In this document: positions 35,929 through 45,622 of the stretch, in pieces
Numbering within the stretch: the first letter of the stretch is position 1
Layout: each line of letters starts with the position of its first letter
NCBI RefSeq assembly: GCF_023278185.1
Contig: NZ_CP066356.1
Location: forward strand, 9,044,001 to 9,108,000
Reading direction: 5' to 3'
DNA length: 64,000 bases
Origin: Bradyrhizobium elkanii USDA 76
Lineage (GTDB): Bacteria; Pseudomonadota; Alphaproteobacteria; Rhizobiales; Xanthobacteraceae
Program-made: the position numbers and the translations under genes
Notes under the pieces: generated by a model
Database searches by the model: none
The model's input: the letters and a program-made list of their open reading frames with translations, nothing else
Told to the model about the DNA's origin: nothing

Positions 35929-36014
35929 AAATGCCGCTCGGGGATGGCAAATTGCCGCTCCGGGAGGCAGCAGGTGCCGGCTCGCGGGACGGCAAGTTCC
36001 GCTCCGGGGATGGG
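35929..36014. repeat. Degenerate 20-25-base tandem repeat upstream of glnK1
   Basis: Four units close to AAATTGCCGCTCCGGGATGG (35929-35948, 35949-35968, 35969-35993, 35994-36014). The first two match at most positions; the third has a short insertion. GGCAAATTGCC at 35946-35956 is a perfect palindrome across the unit 1/2 junction. The 329-base gap 35724-36052 also has GTGAGG-GA-CCTCAC at 35836-35849. No sigma-54 promoter with correct spacing was found here. Confidence 0.6.
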
Positions 36015-36049
36015 CGCACACGGAAAACCTCAAGGGAATGAAGGCCTGA

Positions 36050-36391
<342 letters not shown>

Positions 36392-36468
36392 GCTTTATCG
36401 AGATCATCGCCGGCAACGACGCCGGCGCTCGCCACAACCACACGCCAAGAAACGACGACCGCCGGGGA

Positions 36469-37794
36469 ATGATGATGGGGGCACGAGCTCTTCGTGCAGC
36501 GATATCAGCTGCGCCGATCACTGCTGCAATCCTGCTCGCGCAGGCCACGCCAGCCTTCGCGCAAGACTCGGCATCCAGTTCCGGCGTCAACGCCGCCGAC
36601 ACCGCCTGGATGATCGTCGCCACCGCGCTGGTGCTGATGATGACGATCCCGGGACTGGCGCTGTTCTACTCCGGCATGGTGCGCAAGAAGAACGTGCTGG
36701 CGACGATGGCGCAGAGCCTCACCGCCGTTGCGCTCGTCTCGATCCTCTGGGTCACCTTCGGCTATTCGCTAAGCTTCGTCGGCGACGGTCCCTGGCTGGG
36801 CTCGCTCGATCGCTGGTTCCTGGCCGGCATCACCATGGACAGCATCAATCCGGCGGCGAAGACCATCCCCGAAGCGCTGTTCATGCTGTACCAGATGACG
36901 TTCGCGATCATCACGGTGGCGCTGGTCGCAGGCTCGGTCGCCGACCGCATGCGGTTCTCCGCCTATGTGCTGTTCTCGATCGGCTGGTTCATCTTCGCCT
37001 ATGTGCCGCTGGCGCATTGGGTGTGGGGCGGCGGCTTCCTCGCATCGGCGGGCGTGCTGGATTTCGCCGGCGGTCTCGTGGTGCATCTCTCCGCCGGCAT
37101 CAGCGGCCTGGTCGCGGCCAAGGTGATGGGCAACCGCCACGGCTATGGCCATGATAATCTTTCGCCGTTCGATCTGTCGCTCGCGGTGGTCGGCACCGGC
37201 CTGCTTTGGGTCGGCTGGTTCGGCTTCAACGGCGGTTCCGCGCTCGCGGCCAATTCGCGCGCGGTGATGGCGATCACTGCCACCCATCTTGCGGCCTGCG
37301 CCGGCGCGCTGACCTGGGGCGCGATCGAATGGGCGACGCGCCGCAAGCCGTCGGTGCTCGGCATGATCTCGGGTGCGGTTGCGGGGCTCGGCACCATCAC
37401 CCCGGCATCCGGCTTCGTCGCGCCGTGGCACGGCGTCATCATCGGCATCATTGCCGGCCTGGTCTGCTTCTGGGCCTGCACCTGGCTGAAGCATCGCTTC
37501 AAATATGACGACTCGCTCGACGTGTTCGGCGTGCACGGCATCGGCGGCCTGACCGGCACGCTGCTTGCCGGCGTGTTCGCGGCATCGGCGATCGGCGGCA
37601 CGTCCGGCCTGCTCGAGGGCAATCCGAAGCAGCTGCTGATCCAGCTCTACGGCGTCGCGGCCACCTTTGTCTGGTGCGGCGGCGTCACCTTCGTGCTGCT
37701 CAAGCTGGTCAGCGCCTTCGTCCCGCTGCGCGTCTCGATGCAGCAGGAGCTCGAAGGTCTCGACATCTCGCAGCATGGCGAGGCGCTGCAGTAG
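36469..37794 (+). CDS. amtB: Ammonium transporter, copy 1
   Basis: 441 residues: signal peptide (about 1-32, AFA-Q) and 11 transmembrane helices. Seen: the pore histidines in VVHLSAG (His206) and FGVHGIGG (His356), with DDSLDVFGVHG and WVGWFGFNGGS as family signatures. Trimeric ammonium channel of the inner membrane, gated by GlnK. The short C-terminal tail (QELEGLDISQHGEALQ) is the usual regulatory arm. In an operon with glnK1. Confidence 0.96.
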   Translation: MMMGARALRAAISAAPITAAILLAQATPAFAQDSASSSGVNAADTAWMIVATALVLMMTIPGLALFYSGMVRKKNVLATMAQSLTAVALVSILWVTFGYSLSFVGDGPWLGSLDRWFLAGITMDSINPAAKTIPEALFMLYQMTFAIITVALVAGSVADRMRFSAYVLFSIGWFIFAYVPLAHWVWGGGFLASAGVLDFAGGLVVHLSAGISGLVAAKVMGNRHGYGHDNLSPFDLSLAVVGTGLLWVGWFGFNGGSALAANSRAVMAITATHLAACAGALTWGAIEWATRRKPSVLGMISGAVAGLGTITPASGFVAPWHGVIIGIIAGLVCFWACTWLKHRFKYDDSLDVFGVHGIGGLTGTLLAGVFAASAIGGTSGLLEGNPKQLLIQLYGVAATFVWCGGVTFVLLKLVSAFVPLRVSMQQELEGLDISQHGEALQ

Positions 37795-37921
37795 CAGCCG
37801 AGCTCGTTTCGCCTGGACACGATGGGCGCCGCGAGCGCGAATTCGCAAAACAACCCCATGCAAAGTATCCGAGCGCCGCGACGTCACGGCGCACGGCACG
37901 TGGATAATTCAGGCTTGCGCA

Positions 37922-37945
37922 ACACATAAGTGCGTGCTTATGTGT
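37922..37945. promoter_or_regulatory. ArsR-type operator, perfect inverted repeat
   Basis: ACACATAAG-N6-CTTATGTGT, a perfect 9-bp dyad ending 4 bases before the regulator's start codon and covering its ribosome-binding region. The placement fits autorepression by the ArsR-family protein encoded next. Confidence 0.82.
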
Positions 37946-37949
37946 AGCC

Positions 37950-38264
37950 ATGGTCGACACCGACATCTTCAAGGCGCTGGCCGATCCGACCCGCCGCAAG
38001 GTCTTTGAGAAGCTGGCCGGCGGCAGCCTGAACGCCAGCGCCTTGCGCGACGGACTTGAGATCAGCCAGCCGGCGATGTCGCAGCATCTGGCGGTGCTGC
38101 GCGCGGCAGGGCTGGTGCGCGAGCAGCGCCAGGGCCGTTTCGTGAATTATGAGGTCGACCCGGACGGCATCGCCAGCATCGGGACCTGGCTCGCCCGCTA
38201 CCGCGCCTATTGGCCGAAGCGCATCGAAGCGCTCTCCGATCTGCTGAAGGACATGGATCAATGA
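37950..38264 (+). CDS. ArsR-family winged-helix regulator
   Basis: 104 residues. Winged helix: DIFKALADPTRRKVFEKLAGG, then LEISQPAMSQHLAVLRAAGLVREQRQGRFVNYEVD. No Cys metal-sensing motif (ELCVC) is present, so it is not a classical metal sensor. Its TGA overlaps the ATG of the SRPBCC gene (ATGA), the common ArsR-AHSA1 pair in which the partner may bind or signal the ligand. Probably represses its own operon through the site at 37922-37945. Confidence 0.93.
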   Translation: MVDTDIFKALADPTRRKVFEKLAGGSLNASALRDGLEISQPAMSQHLAVLRAAGLVREQRQGRFVNYEVDPDGIASIGTWLARYRAYWPKRIEALSDLLKDMDQ

Positions 38265-38617
38265 GCGACACAATTGAACCTGATCATGCCGACGCCGGCC
38301 TGGTGCTCGAATACGAGCTCGATGCACCGCCTGAAAAAGTCTGGCGTGCGGTGACCATTCCGGCCCTGCGCGAACGCTGGCTGCCGGATTGCGACCTCGC
38401 GGACGCTGAACCCCTCTCATCGATCGCCGGCGAAGAGGTGCGCTTCCGGCTGCGCGAGTCCGAGCCGCCGTTTCGGGAAAGCCATGTCACCTTCCGGATC
38501 GAGCCGAACGAGGCCGGCGGCACCCGCTTTCGCATCATCCAGCAAGCCTGCGACATCAGGGGAAAGCAGCCGCAACCGGCCAACAGCAACAACCGCGCAA
38601 TGATGCGCGCGGCCTGA
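38261..38617 (+). CDS. SRPBCC/AHSA1-like partner of the ArsR regulator
   Basis: 118 residues. Seen: [29 protein letters not shown], the usual AHSA1/START N-terminus, and [21 protein letters not shown] in the sheet. The long C-terminal helix of the fold is not evident: the protein ends in a polar tail ([15 protein letters not shown]). It may be a shortened form. Translationally coupled to the ArsR gene. Ligand unknown. Confidence 0.82.
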   Translation: MSDTIEPDHADAGLVLEYELDAPPEKVWRAVTIPALRERWLPDCDLADAEPLSSIAGEEVRFRLRESEPPFRESHVTFRIEPNEAGGTRFRIIQQACDIRGKQPQPANSNNRAMMRAA

Positions 38618-38669
38618 TCCCCAACCTCACCTACCGAGACTTCATCACCTGCAGCAATGGAGGTCGCCG

Positions 38670-39296
38670 ATGCGCGACATGATGCAACTCGTCCCTATGG
38701 TCATCGAACAGTCGAGCCGCGGCGAACGTTCCTTCGACATCTATTCCAGGCTCCTGCGCGAGCGCATCATCTTCCTGAACGGCGAGGTCAATGATGCGAT
38801 GTCCGGACTGGTCTGCGCGCAGCTGCTGTTCCTCGAGGCCGAGAATCCACACAAGCCGATCAACCTCTACATCAACTCCTATGGCGGCGTGATCACCAGC
38901 GGGCTTGCGATGTACGACACCATGCAGTTCATCAAGGCGCCGGTGCACACGCTGTGCATGGGCACGGCGCGCTCGATGGGATCGTTTCTGCTGATGGCCG
39001 GCGAGCCCGGTCACCGCGCCGCGCTTCCGAATGCGAGCCTCCACGTGCATCAGCCGCTCGGCGGCTTCCAGGGCCAGGCGTCCGATATCCTGATCCATGC
39101 CACCGAAATGCAGGAGACCAAGCGGCGCATCATCCGGCTCTATGCGCAGCACTGCGGGCGGACCGAGGCCGACGTGGAACGGACCCTGGATCGCGATCAC
39201 TTCATGTCCGCGCAGCAGGCGCTCGAATGGGGACTGATCGACAAGGTCTTCGCCGAACGCGACGCCGCCGAAAAACATGATCCGGTGCCGCGCTGA
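38670..39296 (+). CDS. clpP: ClpP-family serine protease (paralogue)
   Basis: 208 residues. Seen: the catalytic Ser102 in [11 protein letters not shown] (usual context AASMGAF), His127 in [17 protein letters not shown], and the Asp region [22 protein letters not shown]. The triad is therefore kept, but Arg101 before the Ser and several core residues differ from the housekeeping ClpP. No clpX or trigger factor gene is adjacent, as would be expected for the main copy. Likely an accessory ClpP subunit. It follows the ArsR-SRPBCC pair by 52 bases and might be in its transcript. Confidence 0.9.
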   Translation: MRDMMQLVPMVIEQSSRGERSFDIYSRLLRERIIFLNGEVNDAMSGLVCAQLLFLEAENPHKPINLYINSYGGVITSGLAMYDTMQFIKAPVHTLCMGTARSMGSFLLMAGEPGHRAALPNASLHVHQPLGGFQGQASDILIHATEMQETKRRIIRLYAQHCGRTEADVERTLDRDHFMSAQQALEWGLIDKVFAERDAAEKHDPVPR

Positions 39297-39324
39297 TCTT
39301 CGTCGCTGGAGCGGCCAAACCGTT

Positions 39325-41130
39325 TCATGACAGCGCCATCGATTCAGGCTTCACCTCGGCATGCTGCACCGTGACCCGCACGGCATCGGGACGGCTCGAT
39401 CCTCCGCGCCTGCCGCCGCCGCGGTGGTCGATCAGGCGCGCGACGACAGCGCGCCGCGCATGACGAGGCGTCAGCGAATGGTCGGCGTTCGGCAGCGTCA
39501 ACCGCGTCACTCCAGGGATGCTTGTGAGCCGTTTGCCGTCCTGACCGAAATGCCGTGCGATCTCCTGCAGGCTGAGATCGCCGTCCGAGGTGACCATGAG
39601 GACGCGCACGCCGCGGCTGCAAAGCTCGCGCATCCAGCGCTCGACGCGGTTACGACCAAGCAAGGCGGACGGATGCATCGCCGACAGCGTCGACTTGACG
39701 GCTTCCAATCCGCGCCGCACCAGCCGCCTGGCGCTATCTGACACTGACAGCTTCCAGGCGGACCTGGTCGTCATCGCAGGCCCGTCCGCCGGACCGATCT
39801 GCTGCTGGCTTCCGCGATTCGCCTTGGAGGTTTCGTATGCTTTCCAGGCCGTAAGCTCCAGCGCGTAGGAACTGTTCCAGGCAAAGCAGAGCGGGTTGAT
39901 CATGGTCAGGGCGCGGACGCGGCGGTCCGCGCGCGCAGTGTGAAAGGCCTGGAAGGCGCCCGAGCATGTGCCCACAAGCTCGACTTTGGCAAAGCCCGCC
40001 CGCTGCATCCAGTCAATCGCCGCGCTGACGTCGAAGCGGGTGCTGGAATCATAGAGGAACAGACGATTGCTCCCGGCATCGTCGCTCAGGCCGAGGCCCG
40101 GCAGGTCAATGCGTAGCGACGCCACGCCGGCGGCGGCAAGCTCGCGCGCCGCCTCGACCGTGCCGCGCGCCCAACCGACATGCGGCACGCCGCCAGAGTT
40201 GAGGAAGATGACCGGATCGGCCGCAGCATGGCCGTCACGCGGCCGGGTCAGCACGCCACAGATCAATGGCGCCTGCCTGATCACAACCGGCTCTTCCGTG
40301 TAGTGCGATCCCTCCAATAGCTCGCGGCCGGTCAGGGAATCGACGCCCTGAGCTACGCCGGCGACGGCCCGGTCGGACAACCAATCCGCCCAGCAACCGA
40401 CAACGTCGGCCGGGATCCGGTTCGCGGTCGGGTCGCACATGAGCAGGTGATAGTCCTTGAACTCGGCGATTGTCGCGCCTTCGAAAGAAGATCGACCGTC
40501 GCGGATTTCAGAGCCTGCCAACGGCTTTCCGTTCGCGAGCAAAAGCATCGGCAGGGGCGGAAGGGCCGCGACGGCCTGCCGCCAATCCAGCCTCGACAGA
40601 TCGGCGAGCGTCTCATGCGAAAGCCGGAAGCCGACGGCCTCGCGTCCCTCGGCGAGAGTCGCCTCGCTCGCAGCGCTCTTGGCGAGCGTCCCATCGATCA
40701 CGCGCGACATCGCGGTGATTTCGCGCACATAGGTTTTGCCGGAACCCGGTGGCGCCAGCAAAGCAAGGCCCGCCACGTCATCGCGTCCCACCGCGGCGAG
40801 CGGGGCCAGCAGCGCACCGAGCCGGAAGCCGGCGAGGATGACATCCTCCACGCCGCAATCTCGCTTCAACCGGTCGATCGCCGCGCCGATGCTTGCAGTC
40901 CAGGCCATCACCTGGCCCGGCGCCGCGTGGTCGCCGGCCGCGTTGCCGCAGCCGGGATAGTCAAACAACAGGACAGGCAGGCCCGCCGCGGCCGCCTTGT
41001 CGGACAACAGCTTCAGGAACCGGCGACTGCACAGATCCTCATGACCGTGCGCGCCGGCAATGACGACACCCCGCCTTCCTTTCGCTTCGTTCAGCCAGCC
41101 GATGGTATCGGCAAAGACAACTGGTTTCAT
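39325..41130 (-). CDS. Tandem alpha/beta hydrolase (two-domain) of the carrier-protein cluster
   Basis: 601 residues made of two alpha/beta hydrolase domains. Domain 1 (about 1-260): the nucleophile elbow reads GFRLG (101-105), with Arg103 where a Ser is expected, so it may be inactive. Exosortase-associated hydrolases show a similar GLRLG. Domain 2 (about 280-570): the elbow reads GTCSG (387-391) with Cys389 as the probable nucleophile, His551 in NADHSL and Asp516/518 in [10 protein letters not shown] Cys elbow is found in some thioesterases and transferases. Its ATG overlaps the TGA of the GH2 gene, so it is last in the six-gene operon and could release or transfer the carrier-bound product; that role is inference. 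It is convergent with clpP. Confidence 0.82.
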   Translation of the reverse strand: MKPVVFADTIGWLNEAKGRRGVVIAGAHGHEDLCSRRFLKLLSDKAAAAGLPVLLFDYPGCGNAAGDHAAPGQVMAWTASIGAAIDRLKRDCGVEDVILAGFRLGALLAPLAAVGRDDVAGLALLAPPGSGKTYVREITAMSRVIDGTLAKSAASEATLAEGREAVGFRLSHETLADLSRLDWRQAVAALPPLPMLLLANGKPLAGSEIRDGRSSFEGATIAEFKDYHLLMCDPTANRIPADVVGCWADWLSDRAVAGVAQGVDSLTGRELLEGSHYTEEPVVIRQAPLICGVLTRPRDGHAAADPVIFLNSGGVPHVGWARGTVEAARELAAAGVASLRIDLPGLGLSDDAGSNRLFLYDSSTRFDVSAAIDWMQRAGFAKVELVGTCSGAFQAFHTARADRRVRALTMINPLCFAWNSSYALELTAWKAYETSKANRGSQQQIGPADGPAMTTRSAWKLSVSDSARRLVRRGLEAVKSTLSAMHPSALLGRNRVERWMRELCSRGVRVLMVTSDGDLSLQEIARHFGQDGKRLTSIPGVTRLTLPNADHSLTPRHARRAVVARLIDHRGGGRRGGSSRPDAVRVTVQHAEVKPESMALS

Positions 41131-43667
41131 GTCATGCTCCCGGCGGACTCATTTGTCCGCCCGACTTCCAATTCTTCCGCTCTGGGCGCCGCGTAGCTCA
41201 TGTCGCGATCGGCATTGAGCGCCGTCACTGTGCCGCCAGGCGTCGCCACATGCGGACCGTCAAGGCCGACCTCCCGCTCGGTGCCCGGCATCAGGTGAAA
41301 ATTGTTCTCTCCTGGAACGAACAGATCGTCCTGGATGGAGACGTGATAGGCCGCGCGTTTGCAGGCGAGCCGCAGCCGCCACGCGTCCTTCCGACGCACC
41401 AAACTCACAGTCAGGCCCACGTCGCGCCGCGCGGTCATGACATCCGGCAGCACATGGAAGGCCTCGGCAAGGACCTTCCCGTCATCGTCCTCCAGCCTTG
41501 CCACGGTGACTTCATGTCCGGGCGGCCCGAACCGATAGGCGTAGGAGATATCGAAGAAAGCGCCGAGCACCGAGAAGGCCGAAAGCGACAGGCCACCGTG
41601 CGCCGGCACGCTGATCGGCCGGCGCGCCGACACCACCGCCGTGACGCCGTCCCGCAGACAGGTCAGCGACAACGTCGCCTGGACGGTCTTCGCGGTATCG
41701 TTGACGGCATGGACGGTCAGCCCGTTGACGCCCTCATCGCTCAGGATCAGCCGCAGCGGGGCAAATGCGCGCCTCAGCCCGTGCCAGACGGGCTTAGGCC
41801 GGCCGGTCGAATCGACCACGCCCCAGCCCGCGCCTGGCCGCAAGTCCTTCCAGAAGAACAGCAGCGCTCCGGCCGTCGGCGAACAGGGTCTGCGCCATTC
41901 GTCGATGGTGCGCTCCACCACCTCGGTCGTCACCGCACGGGAAAGCTCGAGATAGCGACTGGTATTCTCGGTGCGCAGCCGGCGCGCGTCGACGGAAAAA
42001 TGCGTCTCCAGATAATGCTCGCGCACATCCTCGAAGTCCCAGGAGGCGCCGACGTCGCGCGGCACACCCGCCTTCCAGCGCGGATCGTGCACCGGCGGCA
42101 CAGGCAGTTGCGCATCCAGCGTTGCCTTGTCAGGCACATTGGCAAAGGCAAGGCATTCGCTCGCGAAGCGCACCTCGGCCCGGCGCGCGTCATCCAGCGG
42201 ACGGCAATAGGCACCGACCCCGTAATAATGCGTCGGCCCGCCATCGGTCGTGAACGGCAGGTTGCCGCCGGATGGCGATGACGTCACAAGCACCACGTCG
42301 GGACGCTGCGCTTCGGCGATGGGGCGCACCACCTTGTCGAACCAGGGCGTCGGATCCATCGACATCGGCAAGCCCATCATCGCCGCCTGCTGCGCCACCT
42401 CGCTGCCGCCGCACAGAACGGCGAGTGACGGCGAATGCCTGAGCCGCCCGAGCAGATTCCCGACCTCGCGCGAGAGCGACGCCTGCCAGGCTTCGTCCTT
42501 CGCCGGATAGTCGAAATTGGCGAGCATCAGGTCCTGCCAGACCAGGATGCCCATCTCGTCGCAAAGCTCGTGAAATGCGTCGCTCTCATAGACGAACGTG
42601 CCGCCGACCCTGAGCATGTTGACCCCGGCCCGCCGCGCAAGATCGAGGTCACGCGCGACTTCCGCGCGCGAGGACGGCAGCCGCACCGGATCGGACGGCG
42701 TCCACACCGCGCCACGGCAAAAGACGGATACGCCATTGACAACCAGCCGAAAGCCGCGGCCGTCGGCGCCACGATCGATCTCGATATGCCGGAAGCCGAC
42801 GCGGCCGAGTGCAATTCGCATCGGGCCGAGCGTCAGGACGACCTCGTGCAACGCCGGTTCGCCATGGCTGTTCGGCCACCATGGCGCAACGTTCGCGATA
42901 TCCAGCCTTGCCGTCAGCTGCGTGTCTGTCTCGGCCGTCAACGCGGCGACAGCGCCCGCACAGGCGATCATGGCCGGCGTGCCGTCTAACGGCTCGACCA
43001 GCGTGACCGTGACCGAAAGATGCCCTGTCGTGCCGGCGAGGTCGGCCCGCATCTGCACATCGCGCACGGCTTGACGATCGGTATCGCGGATCAGCTTGAT
43101 CGGCCGCCACGGTCCGACGATGTCGAAGCCCGGGGACCAACCCGGCATATGGCCGATCAGCGTGGTCCGCACGAGCCTCAGCCGCTGATCGTCGATCATG
43201 CGCGGCCTCCAGCGCGCACGCGGACCGGTCAAGGTTTCCAGATGGCGCTTGAGGCTGCGGAATGCGATGACCAGTTGCTCGCCGCCGGCAAGCGTCAGGG
43301 CCACATCATGGCGCTCGAACATCGAGGTCGAGGACAGCACGAGGCGATCGTCGAGCCAGACCTCCGCGACCGTCGCCAAGCCGTCAAATACAAGACGGAC
43401 GGGTCCTGCGGCATCGAGCCGGCGACGATACCAGACGTCCTGGTCGTGCAGCGGAGCGGGATGGTTGCGGTCCCAGCGGCCAAGCGCTTCCAGCGCAGCT
43501 GCGGCCGTGCCGGGGCACGCCGCCTCCAGCCATTCGGCACCGCCGTCGACCGCCGCCGGAGACGCCCACGCGCCGGCCGGCGAGACGGCCATGCGCCAGC
43601 CGCTGTCCAGGAGCTCGGCCGTCTCGGTCGTCGACACAAAAGTGTCCGTGCACACACGCATTCCCAT
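41127..43667 (-). CDS. Glycoside hydrolase family 2 (beta-mannosidase-like) protein
   Basis: About 846 residues with no signal peptide. N-terminal sugar-binding jelly-roll ([27 protein letters not shown]), immunoglobulin-like domain, then the TIM barrel ([48 protein letters not shown]). The proposed acid/base is Glu423 in CGGSEVAQQ, where beta-mannosidases usually have GNNE, and the nucleophile Glu504 in FASECLAF. Asn to Ser before the acid/base is unusual. Start uncertain: ATG at 43667 or 43661, or TTG at 43676. Cytosolic location and its place in a carrier-protein operon suggest it trims or reshapes a glycosylated intermediate rather than digesting polysaccharide. Confidence 0.85.
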   Translation of the reverse strand: MGMRVCTDTFVSTTETAELLDSGWRMAVSPAGAWASPAAVDGGAEWLEAACPGTAAAALEALGRWDRNHPAPLHDQDVWYRRRLDAAGPVRLVFDGLATVAEVWLDDRLVLSSTSMFERHDVALTLAGGEQLVIAFRSLKRHLETLTGPRARWRPRMIDDQRLRLVRTTLIGHMPGWSPGFDIVGPWRPIKLIRDTDRQAVRDVQMRADLAGTTGHLSVTVTLVEPLDGTPAMIACAGAVAALTAETDTQLTARLDIANVAPWWPNSHGEPALHEVVLTLGPMRIALGRVGFRHIEIDRGADGRGFRLVVNGVSVFCRGAVWTPSDPVRLPSSRAEVARDLDLARRAGVNMLRVGGTFVYESDAFHELCDEMGILVWQDLMLANFDYPAKDEAWQASLSREVGNLLGRLRHSPSLAVLCGGSEVAQQAAMMGLPMSMDPTPWFDKVVRPIAEAQRPDVVLVTSSPSGGNLPFTTDGGPTHYYGVGAYCRPLDDARRAEVRFASECLAFANVPDKATLDAQLPVPPVHDPRWKAGVPRDVGASWDFEDVREHYLETHFSVDARRLRTENTSRYLELSRAVTTEVVERTIDEWRRPCSPTAGALLFFWKDLRPGAGWGVVDSTGRPKPVWHGLRRAFAPLRLILSDEGVNGLTVHAVNDTAKTVQATLSLTCLRDGVTAVVSARRPISVPAHGGLSLSAFSVLGAFFDISYAYRFGPPGHEVTVARLEDDDGKVLAEAFHVLPDVMTARRDVGLTVSLVRRKDAWRLRLACKRAAYHVSIQDDLFVPGENNFHLMPGTEREVGLDGPHVATPGGTVTALNADRDMSYAAPRAEELEVGRTNESAGSMT

Positions 43668-43683
43668 GACCGGCAAGCCAGTC

Positions 43684-44682
43684 CTATGCTGCCTTACTGG
43701 CGAGATCCGTCATACGACCGTCCAGCGCGTCCATCACCGTTTGCCAGGCCTTGGCCATCGGCCCGATGCCGTCCGCTAGCCCATCGAACCGATGCCGGGC
43801 CATGGCGCGGGCGAGCTTGAATTGCATGACCTTGGCGCCCTCGGCGATCGACGCGGCGGCTTCGATCGCCTCAGCGAGACTGGTTTCGCCGTGCCGGCCC
43901 AGCCATTCCAGATGACTGGAGAGAAGTTCGAAATTGGCGCCCACCTGCCGCAACGTGTTGAAGGCGTAGACGTGAAAATACTCCGATGACCGGCCGGCCA
44001 GCACCTCGGCATGGCGGCCGAACACGGCCGCGTAAGCGTCGAGCGGATTGCGCTTCGGCCTGCGCCGCAGATGCTGCGCGAGGATCTCGGTAGCCGCACC
44101 GACCGAATCGCGCGAAGGGCGCGTGGCGTCGAATTTGACGAACTCGGCATAAGGAAACAGCGGCAGGCCGCCGGCCGGCGCGCCGTCGCGCTGTCCGAAA
44201 ATGCCGTCGTAGTCGTCGCCGTCCAGCGCAAAGTAGCCGTCGTTGTGGAAGTAGGCCATGTGGCGGCGCCCGGGAACGAGCACGTTGATGCCGACCGTCG
44301 TCTTGGAATGGCCGGTGCGATAGGTGATGCCCTTGGTGTCGGGCAGATGGAAGGCATCGACCTCGACCAGCGGCAGCCGCCCGCGCTCGATCTGATTAAG
44401 AACATGCGTCTCCAGGCGATCGAACACGGACAGTTCCTGGATATCCAGGCCGGCCAATCGCTGCAGGTCGGCCGTCGGGAATTTGAAGAACGTGAACTGG
44501 TCGCCTTCGAAATCCTGCGCGACGGTGAAGCCGAGCGCCGCGACCGGGTCATTCCCGGTCGCATGCATCACCTCGATCAGCAGATCGACATAGCAGTTGG
44601 TCTGTGGCCATCGCCGCTCCGGATCGTGCAACCAGTGCGGCTTGTGGGCGGCCGGATCGAGCCCGGCGATGGCGCTCTTCAT
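43684..44682 (-). CDS. DUF1839 family protein of the carrier-protein cluster
   Basis: 332 residues, soluble. Conserved-looking segments: [21 protein letters not shown] with Cys30, [36 protein letters not shown] with His125, and [21 protein letters not shown], then an all-helical C-terminal half (200-330). The Cys, a later His in a sheet and Asp resemble the arrangement of papain-like and BtrH-like acyltransferases, which take aminoacyl groups from a carrier protein. This is my structural inference; the family has no assigned function that I know. It follows the ligase by 15 bases and precedes the GH2 gene. Confidence 0.82.
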   Translation of the reverse strand: MKSAIAGLDPAAHKPHWLHDPERRWPQTNCYVDLLIEVMHATGNDPVAALGFTVAQDFEGDQFTFFKFPTADLQRLAGLDIQELSVFDRLETHVLNQIERGRLPLVEVDAFHLPDTKGITYRTGHSKTTVGINVLVPGRRHMAYFHNDGYFALDGDDYDGIFGQRDGAPAGGLPLFPYAEFVKFDATRPSRDSVGAATEILAQHLRRRPKRNPLDAYAAVFGRHAEVLAGRSSEYFHVYAFNTLRQVGANFELLSSHLEWLGRHGETSLAEAIEAAASIAEGAKVMQFKLARAMARHRFDGLADGIGPMAKAWQTVMDALDGRMTDLASKAA

Positions 44683-44697
44683 TTCAGTTGCCCCAAA

Positions 44698-45621
44698 TCA
44701 GTTGCTCCAAAGCGTCTCGCGCACGGAAGCCGGCCAGGCCTCGACGTCAGGGCCGTGATGGCGGAACAGCGCGAGCGCCACGCGCTCCAGCCCGAAGCCG
44801 ACGCAGGCCGAGTGGCACAGGCTGCCATCCGCGAACTTCAGGCCCCAGGTCTGGCCGAAATGGTCGCGATGGTAGTTGAAGGACAAGCAGGCCGTCGGTT
44901 TCTCGATACTGGTCACCGGGATCAGCAGCTCGAACTTGAGTCCTTCGTCGCGCTGGTTGTTGGCCATCATCCTGCCGCCGCGGCCGAAGAACGGATCGTT
45001 GGCGAGGTCAACTTCGCACGGCAGGTCGAGTGATTCGATCATCGCCTTGCCGCGCTCCAGCCAGCTTTCGCGGAAGGCGCACACCTGCTCAGCCGTCCCG
45101 ATGCGGACGAATTCGCGCATGCGGAAGAGCTGCATGCGCGCCGGATCCTTGGAAGGCTCATGACGGAAGCAGTAAGAGGAAAGCTCGAACAGCACACCGT
45201 CATCGGGCACCGGACCGCGCGCGGCAACGGTCGGATAGAGCGGATAGCAGGCGGCCGGCGTCAGCACCACGTTCGTCGCCCGCTGCAGTTCGGTCCAGTC
45301 CTCTCCCGCGGCCATCATGCCGAGAAGCTGCGCATGCTCGCGCTCGCCGCCCATGAAGGAATGCACGCAGCCCGCAAGCTGCGGGAAACTCTTCATGTAA
45401 CCGCTGCCTTCAAGCGTGGCGCGACTCATGCCCGGCGGGAAGTGGATGCGGGTTGCCTTGTCCGGCGCTCCGATGCTGGTCACGAGCCGCTCAAAGCGCT
45501 CGATCACGTCTTCGAAAACGCCGGAGCGGCCATAAAGCCCGTCTACTCCGGTCCTGAACAGGATGCTCTTGTCGAACAGAGTGTCGAGCAGGCTCGTGGC
45601 ATCGAACGTCTTGGCGTCCAT
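44698..45621 (-). CDS. Amino acid:[carrier protein] ligase (truncated seryl-tRNA-synthetase-like)
   Basis: 307 residues: a class II aminoacyl-tRNA synthetase catalytic core without a tRNA-binding arm. Seen: motif 2 [25 protein letters not shown], motif 3 [16 protein letters not shown], and zinc ligands Cys125, Glu170 and Cys273, which have the spacing I remember for B. japonicum Bll0957 (Cys131, Glu176, Cys279). Known: those enzymes activate glycine or alanine with ATP and load it on the phosphopantetheine of a carrier protein. The amino acid used here cannot be read reliably. Starts 1 base after the upstream stop, and the carrier protein gene heads the same operon. Confidence 0.9.
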   Translation of the reverse strand: MDAKTFDATSLLDTLFDKSILFRTGVDGLYGRSGVFEDVIERFERLVTSIGAPDKATRIHFPPGMSRATLEGSGYMKSFPQLAGCVHSFMGGEREHAQLLGMMAAGEDWTELQRATNVVLTPAACYPLYPTVAARGPVPDDGVLFELSSYCFRHEPSKDPARMQLFRMREFVRIGTAEQVCAFRESWLERGKAMIESLDLPCEVDLANDPFFGRGGRMMANNQRDEGLKFELLIPVTSIEKPTACLSFNYHRDHFGQTWGLKFADGSLCHSACVGFGLERVALALFRHHGPDVEAWPASVRETLWSN

Positions 45622-45622
45622 C

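Noticed and set aside
37950..38264. Metal-sensing (arsenic or zinc) role for the ArsR-family regulator
   Set aside because: No Cys pair of the ELCVC type or His/Asp-rich end; the partner gene encodes an SRPBCC protein.
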